A stretch of DNA of 64,000 nucleotides from Plotosus lineatus (lineage: Eukaryota > Chordata > Actinopteri > Siluriformes > Plotosidae), in NCBI GenBank assembly GCA_024760905.1, contig CM045750.1, forward strand, positions 18,407,919 through 18,471,918, read 5' to 3'. The translations under genes were made by a program, and so were the position numbers. The first letter of the stretch is position 1. Every line of letters begins with the position of its first letter. Below, piece by piece: positions 50,720 through 63,657 of the stretch. The notes below the pieces were generated by a model. It worked only from the letters and a program-made list of their open reading frames with translations, ran no database searches and was not told the DNA's origin.

Positions 50720-51109
50720 GATGGTGTGGCATTATGGCATTTTAATAAAGTACATTTGCTGTGGGATTTGATCAAAGTGCAAAGTGACGCAATACCATCA
50801 TCACTATGAAGTTTTAATGCTTTCGAATCATGAATTGTAATTGTAGCAACAGTGGATTATTTTGGACTCCATGCGTGACAGAATCACATTTTCACCGAAC
50901 CATTCAGAAACGCACCTGTTTAAAAGATGACAGAAAACGCACCCGTATTGAAAAAACGCACCCGCTTTTTGAAAACGCCCCGCCATTAATTGATTCTGGA
51001 AAACATGACATGTCCATGTTCCCAGCACAGTGGATTATTTTGGACTCCATGCCCGACAGAATCACATTTTCACCGAACCATTCAGAAACGCACCTGTTTT
51101 AAAGATGAC

Positions 51110-51487
51110 GCACCCATTTTAGAAAACGCACCCGTTTTGGAAAACGCACCCGTTTTGGGAAACGCACCCGTTTTATGGAACGCACCCGTATTGGAAAACG
51201 CACCCGTTTTGGGAAACGCACCCGTTTTATGGAACGCACCCGTATTGGAAAACGCACCCGTTTTAGGAAACGCACCCGTTTTGGGAAACGCACCCGTTTT
51301 ATGGAACGCACCCGTATTGGAAAACGCACCCGTTTTAGGAAACGCACCCGTTTTGGGAAACACACCCGTTTTGGGAAACACACCCGTTTTAGGGAACGCA
51401 CCCGTTTTGGGAAACGCACCCGTTTTATGGAACGCACCCGTTTTGGGAAACGCACCCGTATTGGAAAACGCACCCGTTTTTGATAAA
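51110..51487 (+). repeat. 18-bp minisatellite, unit 5 (21 repeats)
   Basis: Same order as unit 2. Confidence 0.9.
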
Positions 51488-51676
51488 CGTCCCTCGCCAC
51501 AATTGATTCTGGAAAACATGACATGTCCATGTTCCCAGCACAGTGGATTATTTTGGACTCCATGCCCGACAGAATCACATTTTCACCGAACCATTCAGAA
51601 GCATCACGCACCCGCAAGGGAAAACACACCCGTTTTGGGAAACACACCCTTCCTTTTTCATCACGAGCATACACGT

Positions 51677-51712
<36 letters not shown>

Positions 51713-51742
51713 TATTTATTTTATCATGATGGTGTGGCATTA

Positions 51743-54700
51743 CCCCTCCTTGAATCGCCACCTTATCGTGGTGGAGGGGTTTGCGTGACCTAATGATCCT
51801 AGGAGCTATGTTGTCCCCCGACTAATGCCCCTGGTAGGGTCACCCAAGGCAAACAGGTCCGGGGTGAAGGTCCAGACAAAGTGCGATTCAAAACAAACCC
51901 CTAAAGACAAGAGACAACAAAGGAAGCAGTCTCCCTTGCGGACGCGGGTCACCGGGGTTCCCTCCTGGAGCCAGGCCCAGGGGAGGGGCTCGAAGGGCTC
52001 AGCCCGAAAGGAGACATGGGTCCGCCCTCCCATGGACCCACCACCCGTGGGAGGAGTTTTAGGGTCGGGTGCAGTGTGAGTTGGGTGGCAGCCAAAGGCA
52101 TGGGTTCTGTCGGACTGATCCTCGGCTGCTTACTCTGACCTTCGGGACATGGAATGTCACCTCTCTGGGGGAAAGGAGCCTGATTTGGTGCGTGAGGTGG
52201 AGAGATACCGACTAGATATAGTCGGGCTCACCTCAACACATAGCTTGGGCTCTGGAACCATCCATCTCGAAAGAGGCTGGACCTTCTTCTATTCTGGAGT
52301 TGCTCATGGGGAGAGGCGGCGAGCCGGTGTGGGTATTCTTGTTGCCCCCCGTCTCGGTGCCCAAATGTTGGGGTTCTCCCCGGTTGACGAAAGGGTAGCT
52401 TCCCTCCGTCTTCGGGTGGGGGGGGCGGGTCCTGGCTGTTATTTGGGCTTATGCACCAAATGACAGTTCAGAGTCCCCACCTCTTTTGGAGTCTTTGGGG
52501 GGGGTGTTGGAGAACGCTCCCTCGGGAGACTCGCTCGTTGTCTTGGGAGACTTCAACGCCCATGTGGGCAACGATAGTGTGACCTGGAAGGGTGTGATCG
52601 GTAGGTACGGCCTCTCCAGTCTGAATCCGAATGGTGTGTCGTTGTTGGACTTCTGTGCTCGTCATAGTTTGTCTATCACGAACACCATGTTCAACATAAG
52701 GGTGTCCATAAGTGCACTTGGCACCAGGACACCCTAGGTCGCAGTTCGATGATTGACTTTGTAGTCGTGTCATCGGACTTGCGACCATATGTTCTGGACA
52801 CTCGGGTGAAGAGAGGAGCTGAGCTGTCTACCGATCACTACCTGGTGGTGAGTTGGCTTCGGTGGTGTGGGAGGTTGCCTTCCAGACCTGGCAGGCCCAA
52901 GCGTGTAATCAGGGTCTGCTGGGAAAGTTTGGCGGAGCCCCTGTCCGAGAGGCCTTTAACTCCCACCTCCGGCAGAGCTACAACCACGTTCGGAGGAGGC
53001 GGGGACATGGAATCCGAATGGGCCATGTTTCGTGCCTCCATTGCTGAGGCGGCAGCCCATAGCTGTGGCCGTAAGGTCGCCGGTGCTTGTCGTGGCGGTA
53101 ATCCCGAACCTGGTGGTGGACACCTGCGGTGAAGGGGCCGTCCAGCTGAAGAAGGAGGCCTATCGGGTTTTATTAGCCTGTGGGACTCCTGAGGCAGCAA
53201 ACGGGTACCGGCAGGCCAAACGTGCTGCAGCCGAGGCTGTCGCAGATGCAAAATCTCGGGCGTGGGAGGAGTTCGGTGAGGGCCTGGAGAGTGATTATCG
53301 GTTGGCCTCAAAAAGGTTCTGGGCCACCATCCGACGCCTCAGGAGGGGGAAGCAGTTCTTCACAAACACTGTTTACGGTGGAGGTGGGGAGCTGCTTACC
53401 TTGACTGGGGATGTTGTTGAGAGGTGGAGGGAATACTTTGAGGACCTTCTCAATCCCACCAACACGCCCGCCAAGGAAGAGGAAGACCCTGGGGGTTCGG
53501 GTGAGGGTCCGCCCATCACTGGAGTGGAGGTCACTGAGGTTGTCAAAAAGCTCCTCGGTGGTCGAGCTCCGGGGTTGGACGAGATCCGCCCGGAATATCT
53601 CAGGGCTCTGGATGTTGTAGGACTGTCTTGGTTGACACGTCTCTGCAACATCGCGTGGTCATCGGGGGCTGTACCTCTGGATTGGCAAACTGGGGTGGTG
53701 GTCCCAATTTTTAAGAAGGGGACCGGAGGGTGTGTTCCAATTATCGGGAATTACACTCCTCAGCCTACCTGGGAAAGTCTATGCAGGGGTACTAGAGAGG
53801 AGGATCCGACCGATAGTCGAACCTCGGATTCAGGAGGAACAATGTGGTTTTCGTCCTGGCCGCAGCACTCTTGACCAACTCTATACGCTCCACAGGATTC
53901 TGGAGGGGGCATGGGAGTTTGCCCAATCTGTCCACATGTGCTTTGTGGATTTGGAGAAGGCTTTCGACCGTGTCCCTCGAAAGATCTTGTGGGGCGGGCT
54001 CGAGAAATCTGGCGTTCGGATCCGTTGTTACGAGCGATTCGGTCGCTGTATCACCGGAGCCAGAGTTTGGTCCGTATTGGTAACAGCAGGTCGGATTCGT
54101 TTCCAGTGGGAGTTGGAGTCCGCCAAGGCTGTCCTTTGTCACCGATTCTGTTCATAATTTTTATGGACAGAATTTCTAGGCGCAGTCGAGGCGATGAGGG
54201 GTTCTGGTTTGGTGGCCATCGGATATCGTCTCTGCTTTTTGCGGATGATGTTGTCCTTTTGGCTTCATCAAGTCGGGCCCTCCAGCTCTCATTGGAGCGA
54301 TTCGCAGCTGAGTGCGAAGCAGCCGGGATGAAGATCAGTACCTCCAAGTCCGAGGCCATGGTTCTCAGTCGGACAATGGTGGAATGCACCCTCCGGGTCG
54401 GGAATGAGGTCCTGCCCCAAGTGGAGGAGTTTAAGTATCTTGGGGTCTTGTTTACGAGTGAGGGAAGGATGGAGCGAGAGATCGACAGACGGATCGCTGC
54501 AGCCTCTGCTGTTAGCGGTGCCTGTACCGGTCCGTTGTGGTGAAAAAGGAGCTGAGCCGCAAGGCGAAGCTCTCAATTTACCAGTCGATCTACGTTCCAA
54601 CCCTCACCTATGGTCACGAGCTTTGGGTAATGACCGAAAGAACAAGATCACGGATACAAGCGGCTGAAATGAGCTTTCTTCGCCGGGTGGCGGGGTTCTC

Positions 54701-55037
54701 CCTTAGAGATAGGGTGAGAAGCTCCGCCATCCGGGAGAGCACGGAGTAGATCCGCTGCTCCTCCGCATTGAGAGGGGCCAGTTGAGGTGGCTCGGGCATC
54801 TGGTCAGAATGCCCCGGACGCCTCCCTGGTGTGGTGTTTCGGGCATGTCCAACCGGGAAGAGACCCGGGTCGACCTAGAACACGCTGGAGGGACTATGTC
54901 TCTCGGCTTGTCTGGGACCGCCTCGGTGTCCCCGGGAGAGTTGGAGGAAGTAGCTCGGGAGAGGGATGTCTGGACCTTTTGCTAAGGTTGCTGCCCCGCG
55001 ACCCGACCCTGGACTAAACGGAAAAGATGATGATGAT
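51743..55037 (+). mobile_element. RTE-like LINE, copy 5
   Basis: Left duplication 51728-51742, right 55038-55052. Breaks include ctctgggggaaagg near 52165, a lost base in atgttcaacataagg at 52690, an extra base in cgaacctggtgg at 53110 and a lost A in gctgttagcggtg at 54510. RT core with intact FADD is in 53911-54543. Other pieces: 52486-52737, 53032-53874, 53732-54157. Confidence 0.85.
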
Positions 55038-55426
55038 GATGGTGTGGCATTATGGCATTTTAATAAAGTACATTTGCTGTGGGATTTGATCAAAGTGCAA
55101 AGTGACGCAATACCATCATCACTATGAAGTTTTAATGCTTTGAATCATTAATTGTAATTGTAGCAACAGTGGATTATTTTGGACTCCATGCGTGACAGAA
55201 TCACATTTTCACCGAACCATTCAGAAACGCACCTGTTTAAAAGATGACAGAAAACGCACCCGTATTGAACAAACGCACCCGCTTTTGCACAACGTCCCCG
55301 CCACAATTGATTCTGGAAAACATGACATGTCCATGTTCCCAGCACAGTGGATTATTTTGGACTCCATGCCCGACAGAATCACATTTTCACCGAACCATTC
55401 AGAAACGCACCTGTTTTAAAGATGAC

Positions 55427-55804
55427 GCACCCATTTTAGAAAACGCACCCGTTTTGGAAAACGCACCCGTTTTGGGAAACGCACCCGTTTTATGGAACGC
55501 ACCCGTATTGGAAAACGCACCCGTTTTGGGAAACGCACCCGTTTTATGGAACGCACCCGTATTGGAAAACGCACCCGTTTTAGGAAACGCACCCGTTTTG
55601 GGAAACGCACCCGTTTTATGGAACGCACCCGTATTGGAAAACGCACCCGTTTTAGGAAACGCACCCGTTTTGGGAAACACACCCGTTTTGGGAAACACAC
55701 CCGTTTTAGGGAACGCACCCGTTTTGGGAAACGCACCCGTTTTATGGAACGCACCCGTTTTGGGAAACGCACCCGTATTGGAAAACGCACCCGTTTTTGA
55801 TAAA
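55427..55804 (+). repeat. 18-bp minisatellite, unit 6 (21 repeats)
   Basis: Same order as unit 2. Confidence 0.9.
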
Positions 55805-55995
55805 CGTCCCTCGCCACAATTGATTCTGGAAAACATGACATGTCCATGTTCCCAGCACAGTGGATTATTTTGGACTCCATGCCCGACAGAATCACATTTT
55901 CACCGAACCATTCAGAAACGCATCACGCACCCGCAAGGGAAAACACACCCGTTTTGGGAAACACACCCTTCCTTTTTCATCACGAGCATACACGT

Positions 55996-56033
<38 letters not shown>

Positions 56034-56063
56034 TATTTATTTTATCATGATGGTGTGGCATTA

Positions 56064-59000
56064 CCCCTCCTTGAATCGCCACCTTATCGTGGTGGAGGGT
56101 TTGCGTGACCTAATGATCCTAGGAGCTATGTTGTCCCCGACTAATGCCCCTGGTAGGGTCACCCAAGGCAAACAGGTCCGGGTGAAGGTCCAGACAAAGT
56201 GCGATTCAAAACAAACCCCTAAAGACAAGAGACAACAAAGGAAGCAGTCTCCCTTGCGGACGCTGGTCACCGGGTTCCCTCCTGGAGCCAGGCCCAGGAG
56301 GGGCTCGAAGGGCTCAGCCCGAAAGGAGACATGGGTCCGCCCTCCCATGGACCCACCACCCGTGGGAGGAGTTTTAGGGTCGGGTGCAGTGTGAGTTGGG
56401 TGGCAGCCAAAGGCATGGGTTCTGTCGGACTGATCCTCGGCTGCTTACTCTGACCTTCGGGACATGGAATGTCACCTCTCTGGCGGGAAAGGAGCCTGAT
56501 TTGGTGCGTGAGGTGGAGAGATACCGACTAGATATAGTCGGGCTCACCTCAACACATAGCTTGGGCTCTGGAACCATCCATCTCGAAAGAGGCTGGACCT
56601 TCTTCTATTCTGGAGTTGCTCATGGGGAGAGGCGGCGAGCCGGTGTGGGTATGCTTGTTGCCCCCGTCTCGGTGCCCAAATGTTGAGGTTCTCCCGGTTG
56701 TGAAAGGGTAGCTTCCCTCCGTCTTCGGGTGGGGCGGGTCCTGACTGTTATTTGTGCTTATGCACCAAATGACAGTTCAGAGTACCCACCCTTTTGGAGT
56801 CTTTGGGGGTGTTGGAGAACGCTCCCTCGGGAGACTCGCTCGTTGTCTTGGGAGACTTCAACGCCCATGTGGGCAACGATAGTGTGACCTGGAAGGGTGT
56901 GATCGGTAGGTACGGCCTCTCCAGTCTGAATCCGAATGGTGTGTCGTTGTTGGACTTCTGTGCTCGTCATAGTTTGTCTATCACGAACACCATGTTCGAA
57001 CATAAGGGTGTCCATAAGTGCACTTGGCACCAGGACACCCTAGGTCGCAGTTCGATGATTGACTTTGTAGTCGTGTCATCGGACTTGCGACCATATGTTC
57101 TGGACACTCGGGTGAAGAGAGGAGCTGAGCTGTCTACCGATCACTACCTGGTGGTGAGTTGGCTTCGGTGGTGTGGGAGGTTGCCTTCCAGACCTGGCAG
57201 GCCCAAGCGTGTAATCAGGGTCTGCTGGGAACGTTTGGCGGAGCCCCTGTCCGAGAGGCCTTTAACTCCCACCTCCGGCAGAGCTACAACCACGTTCGGA
57301 GGAGGCGGGGACATGGAATCGAATGGGCCATGTTTCGTGCCTCCATTGCTGAGGCGGCAGCCCATAGCTGTGGCCGTAAGGTCGTCGGTGCTTGTCGTGG
57401 GCGGTAATCCCGAACCTGGTGGTGGACACCTGCGGTGAAGGGGCCGTCCAGCTGAAGAAGGAGGCCTATCGGGTTTTATTAGCCTGTGGGACTCCTGAGG
57501 CAGCAAACGGGTACCGGCAGGCCAAACGTGCTGCAGCCGAGGCTGTCGCAGATGCAAAATCTCGGGCGTGGGAGGAGTTCGGTGAGGGCCTGGAGAGTGA
57601 TTATCGGTTGGCCTCAAAAAGGTTCTGGGCCACCATCCGACGCCTCAGGAGGGGGAAGCAGTTCTTCACAAACACTGTTTACGGTGGAGGTGGGGAGCTG
57701 CTTACCTTGACTGGGGATGTTGTTGAGAGGTGGAGGGAATACTTTGAGGACCTTCTCAATCCCACCAACACGCCCGCCATGGAAGAGGAAGACCCTGGGG
57801 TTCGGGTGAGGGTCCGCCCATCACTGGAGTGGAGGTCACTGAGGTTGTCAAAAAGCTCCTCGGTGGTCGAGCTCCGGGTTGGACGAGATCCGCCCGGAAT
57901 ATCTCAGGGCTCTGGATGTTGTAGGACTGTCTTGGTTGACACGTCTCTGCAACATCGCGTGGTCATCGGGGCTGTACCTCTGGATTGGCAAACTGGGGTG
58001 GTGGTCCCAATTTTTAAGAAGGGGACCGGAGGGTGTGTTCCAATTATCGGGAATTACACTCCTCAGCCTACCTGGGAAAGTCTATGCAGGGGTACTAGAG
58101 AGGAGGATCCGACCGATAGTCGAACCTCGGATTCAGGAGGAACAATGTGGTTTTCGCCCTGGCCGCAGCACTCTTGACCAACTCTATACGCTCCACAGGA
58201 TTCTGGAGGGGCATGGGAGTTTGCCCAATCTGTCCACATGTGCTTTGTGGATTTGGAGAAGGCTTTCGACCGTGTCCCTCGAAAGATCTTGTGGGGCGTG
58301 CTCGAGAATACGGCGTTCGGATCCGTTGTTACGAGCGATTCGGTCGCTGTATCACCGAGCCAGAGTTTGGTCCGTATTGGTAACGCCAGGTCGGATTCGG
58401 TTCCAGTGGGAGTTGGAGTCCGCCAAGGCTGTGCTTTGTCACCGATTCTGTTCATAATTTTTATGGACAGAATTTCTTGGCGCAGTCGGGGCGACGACGG
58501 GTTCTGGTTTGGTGGCCATCGGATATCGTCTCTGCTTTTTGCGGATGATGTTGTCCTTTTGGCTTCATCAAGTCGGGCCCTCCAGCTCTCATTGGAGCGA
58601 TTCGCAGCTGAGTGCGAAGCAGCCGGGATGAAGATCAGTACCTCCAAGTCCGAGGCCATGGTTCTCAGTCGGACAATGGTGGAATGCACCCTCCGGGTCG
58701 GGAATGAGGTCCTGCCCCAAGTGGAGGAGTTTAAGTATCTTGGGGTCTTGTTTACGCAGTGAGGGAAGGATGGAGCGAGAGATCGACAGACGGATCGCTG
58801 CAGCCTCTGCTGTTAAGCGGTGCCTGTACCGGTCCGTTGTGGTGAAAAAGGAGCTGAGCCGCAAGGCGAAGCTCTCAATTTACCAGTCGATCTACGTTCC
58901 AACCCTCACCTATGGTCACGAGCTTTGGGTAATGACCGAAAGAACAAGATCACGGATACAAGCGGCTGAAATGAGCTTTCTTCGCCGGGTGGCGGGGTTC

Positions 59001-59348
59001 TCCCTTAGAGATAGGGTGAGAAGCTCCGCCATCCGGGAGAGCTTCGAGTAGATCCGCTGCTCCTCCGCATTGAGAGGGGCCAGTTGAGGTGGCTCGGGCA
59101 TCTGGTCAGAATGCCCCCCGGACGCCTCCCTGGTGTGGTGTTTCGGGCATGTCCAACCGGGAAGAGACCCCGGGGTCGACCTAGAACACGCTGGAGGGAC
59201 TATGTCTCTCGGCTTGTCTGGGACCGCCTCGGTGTCCCCCCGGGAGAGTTGGAGGAAGTAGCTCGGGAGAGGGATGTCTGGACCTTTTTGCTAAGGTTGC
59301 TGCCCCCGCGACCCGACCCTGGACTAAACGGAAAAAGATGATGATGAT
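56064..59348 (+). mobile_element. RTE-like LINE, copy 6
   Basis: Left duplication 56049-56063, right 59349-59363. G/C-run losses (gtggagggtttg, gtccccgac, aggtccgggtg) break the leader and N-terminus. Further breaks lie near 56690, 57402, 57798 and 58757. RT frame 58238-58762 has intact FADD. The C-terminal piece 59084-59341 keeps the best-looking end (MPPGRLPGVVFRACPTGKRP). Confidence 0.85.
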
Positions 59349-59738
59349 GATGGTGTGGCATTATGGCATTTTAATAAAGTACATTTGCTGTGGGATTTGA
59401 TCAAAGTGCAAAGTGACGCAATACCATCATCACTATGAAGTTTTAATGCTTTCGAATCATGAATTGTAATTGTAGCAACAGTGGATTATTTTGGACTCCA
59501 TGCGTGACAGAATCACATTTTCACCGAACCATTCAGAAACGCACCTGTTTAAAAGATGACAGAAAACGCACCCGTATTGAAAAAACGCACCCGTTTTTGA
59601 AAAACGTCCCCGCCACAATTGATTCTGGAAAACATGACATGTCCATGTTCCCAGCACAGTGGATTATTTTGGACTCCATGCCCGACAGAATCACATTTTC
59701 ACCGAACCATTCAGAAACGCACCTGTTTTAAAGATGAC

Positions 59739-60116
59739 GCACCCATTTTAGAAAACGCACCCGTTTTGGAAAACGCACCCGTTTTGGGAAACGCACCCGT
59801 TTTATGGAACGCACCCGTATTGGAAAACGCACCCGTTTTGGGAAACGCACCCGTTTTATGGAACGCACCCGTATTGGAAAACGCACCCGTTTTAGGAAAC
59901 GCACCCGTTTTGGGAAACGCACCCGTTTTATGGAACGCACCCGTATTGGAAAACGCACCCGTTTTAGGAAACGCACCCGTTTTGGGAAACACACCCGTTT
60001 TGGGAAACACACCCGTTTTAGGGAACGCACCCGTTTTGGGAAACGCACCCGTTTTATGGAACGCACCCGTTTTGGGAAACGCACCCGTATTGGAAAACGC
60101 ACCCGTTTTTGATAAA
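59739..60116 (+). repeat. 18-bp minisatellite, unit 7 (21 repeats)
   Basis: Same order as unit 2. The GA tract that follows (60311-60332) is shorter than in the other units. Confidence 0.9.
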
Positions 60117-60365
60117 CGTCCCTCGCCACAATTGATTCTGGAAAACATGACATGTCCATGTTCCCAGCACAGTGGATTATTTTGGACTCCATGCCCGACA
60201 GAATCACATTTTCACCGAACCATTCAGAAACGCATCACGCACCCGCAAGGGAAAACACATCCGTTTTGGGAAACACACCCTTCCTTTTTCATCACGAGCA
60301 TACACGTGCACAGAGAGAGAGAGAGAGAGAGACATTATTTATTTTATCATGATGGTGTGGCATTA

Positions 60366-63300
60366 CCCCTCCTTGAATCGCCACCTTATCGTGGTGGAGG
60401 GGTTTGCGTGACCTAATGATCCTAGGAGCTATGTTGTCCCCCGACTAATGCCCCTGGTAGGGTCACCCAAGGCAAACAGGTCCGGGGTGAAGGTCCAGAC
60501 AAAGTGCGATTCAAAACAAACCCCTAAAGACAAGAGACAACAAAGGAAGCAGTCTCCCTTGCGGACGCGGGTCACCGGGGTTCCCTCCTGGAGCCAGGCC
60601 CAGGGGAGGGGCTCGAAGGGCTCAGCCCGAAAAGGAGACATGGGTCCGCCCTCCCATGGACCCACCACCCGTGGGAGGAGTTTTAGGGGTCGGGTGCAGT
60701 GTGAGTTGGGTGGCAGCCAAAGGCATGGGTTCTGTCGGACTGATCCTCGGCTGCTTACTCTGACCTTCGGGACATGGAATGTCACCTCTCTGGCGGGAAA
60801 GGAGCCTGATTTGGTGCGTGAGGTGGAGAGATACCGACTAGATATAGTCGGGCTCACCTCAACACATAGCTTGGGCTCTGGAACCATCCATCTCGAAAGA
60901 GGCTGGACCTTCTTCTATTCTGGAGTTGCTCATGGGGAGGCGGCGAGCCGGGTGTGGGTATTCTTGTTGCCCCCATCTCGGTGCCCAAATGTTGGGGTTC
61001 TCCCGGTTGACGAAAGGGTAGCTTCCCTCCGTCTTCGGGTGGGGCGGGTCCTGACTGTTATTTGTGCTTATGCACCAAATGACAGTTCAGAGTACCCACC
61101 CTTTTGGAGTCTTTGGGGGTGTTGGAGAACGCTCCCTCGGGAGACTCGCTCGTTGTCTTGGGAGACTTCAACGCCCATGTGGGCAACGATAGTGTGACCT
61201 GGAAGGGTGTGATCGGTAGGTACGGCCTCTCCAGTCTGAATCCGAATGGTGTGTCGTTGTTGGACTTCTGTGCTCGTCATAGTTTGTCTATCACGAACAC
61301 CATGTTCGAACATAAGGGTGTCCATAAGTGCACTTGGCACCAGGACACCCTAGGTCGCAGTTCGATGATTGACTTTGTAGTCGTGTCATCGGACTTGCGA
61401 CCATATGTTCTGGACACTCGGGTGAAGAGAGGAGCTGAGCTGTCTACCGATCACTACCTGGTGGTGAGTTGGCTTCGGTGGTGTGGGAGGTTGCCTTCCA
61501 GACCTGGCAGGCCCAAGCGTGTAATCAGGGTCTGCTGGGAACGTTTGGCGGAGCCCCTGTCCGAGAGGCCTTTAACTCCCACCTCCGGCAGAGCTACAAC
61601 CACGTTCGGAGGAGGCGGGGACATGGAATCCGAATGGGCCATGTTTCGTGCCTCCATTGCTGAGGCGGCAGCCCATAGCTGTGGCCGTAAGGTCGCCGGT
61701 GCTTGTCGTGGCGGTAATCCCGAACCCGGTGGTGGACACCTGCGGTGAAGGGGGCCGTCCAGCTGAAGAAGGAGGCCTATCGGGTTTTATTAGCCTGTGG
61801 GACTCCTGAGGCAGCAAACGGGTACCCGCAGGCCAAACGTGCTGCAGCCGAGGCTGTCGCAGATGCAAAATCTCGGGCGTGGGAGGAGTTCGGTGAGGGC
61901 CTGGAGAGTGATTATCGGTTGGCCTCAAAAAGGTTCTGGGCCACCATCCGACGCCTCAGGAGGGGGAAGCAGTTCTTCACAAACACTGTTTACGGTGGAG
62001 GTGGGGAGCTGCTTACCTTGACTGGGGATGTTGTTGAGAGGTGGAGGGAATACTTTGAGGACCTTCTCAATCCCACCAACACGCCCGCCATGGAAGAGGA
62101 AGACCCTGCGGGTCCGGGTGAGGGTCCGCCCATCACTGGAGTGGAGGTCACTGAGGTTGTCAAAAAGCTCCTCGGTGCTCGAGCTCCGGGGTTGGACGAG
62201 ATCCGCCCGAATATCTCAGGGCTCTGGATGTTGTAGGACTGTCTTGGTTGACACGTCTCTGCAACATCGCGTGGTCATCGGGGCTGTACCTCTGGATTGG
62301 CAAACTGGGGTGGTGGTCCCAATTTTTAAGAAGGGGGACCGGAGGGTGTGTTCCAATTATCGGGGAATTACACTCCTCAGCCTACCTGGGAAAGTCTATG
62401 CAGGGGTACTAGAGAGGAGGATCCGACCGATAGTCGAACCTCGGATTCAGGAGGAACAATGTGGTTTTCGTCCTGGCCGCAGCACTCTTGACCAACTCTA
62501 TACGCTCCACAGGACTCTGGAGGGTACATGGGAGTTTGCCCAATCCGTCCACATGTGCTTTGTGGATTTGGAGAAGGCTTTCGACCGTGTCCCTCGAAAG
62601 ATCTTGTGGGGCGTGCTCCGAGAATACGGCGTTCCGGATCCGTTGTTACGAGCGATTCGGTCGCTGTATCACCGGAGCCAGAGTTTGGTCCGTATTGGTA
62701 ACAGCAGGTCGGATTCGTTTCCAGTGGGAGTTGGAGTCCGCCAAGGCTGTCCTTTGTCACCGATTCTGTTCATAATTTTTATGGACAGAATTTCTAGGCG
62801 CAGTCGAGGCGATGAGGGGTTCTGGTTTGGTGGCCATCGGATATCGTCTCTGCTTTTTGCGGATGATGTTGTCCTTTTGGCTTCATCAAGTCGGGCCCTC
62901 CAGCTCTCATTGGAGCGATTCGCAGCTGAGTGCGAAGCAGCCGGGATGAAGATCAGTACCTCCAAGTCCGAGGCCATGGTTCTCAGTCGGACAATGGTGG
63001 AATGCACCCTCCGGGTCGGGAATGAGGTCCTGCCCCAAGTGGAGGAGTTTAAGTATCTTGGGGTCTTGTTTACGAGTGAGGGAAGGATGGAGCGAGAGAT
63101 CGACAGACGGATCGCTGCAGCCTCTGCTGTTAAGCGGTGCCTGTACCGGTCCGTTGTGGTGAAAAAGGAGCTGAGCCGCAAGGCGAAGCTCTCAATTTAC
63201 CAGTCGATCTACGTTCCAACCCTCACCTATGGTCACGAGCTTTGGGTAATGACCGAAAGAACAAGATCACGGATACAAGCGGCTGAAATGAGCTTTCTTC

Positions 63301-63657
63301 GCCGGGTGGCGGGGTTCTCCCTTAGAGATAGGGTGAGAAGCTCCGCCATCCGGGAGAGCTCGGAGTAGATCCGCTGCTCCTCCGCATTGAGAGGGGCCAG
63401 TTGAGGTGGCTCGGGCATCTGGTCAGAATGCCCCGGACGCCTCCCTGGTGTGGTGTTTCGGGCATGTCCAACCGGGAAGAGACCCCGGGTCGACCTAGAA
63501 CACGCTGGAGGGACTATGTCTCTCGGCTTGTCTGGGACCGCCTCGGTGTCCCCGGGAGAGTTGGAGGAAGTAGCTCGGGAGAGGGATGTCTGGACCTTTG
63601 CTAAGGTTGCTGCCCCGCGACCCGACCCTGGACTAAACGGAAAAAGATGATGATGAT
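60366..63657 (+). mobile_element. RTE-like LINE, copy 7 (best-preserved RT)
   Basis: Left duplication 60351-60365, right 63658-63672. Frame 62028-63368 (446 codons) covers all main RT blocks uninterrupted: SNYRGITLLSLPGKV, EEQCGFRPGRSTLDQ, FVDLEKAFDRV, GVRQGCPLSPILFIIFMDR, FADD (62856-62867). The endonuclease lies in 60448-61197 and 61104-61748, with a frameshift at about 60935 (ggggaggcggcgagccggg) and near 61100. One more shift at 62205 and another at 63360 complete the breaks. Fewest lesions of the seven copies. Confidence 0.87.
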
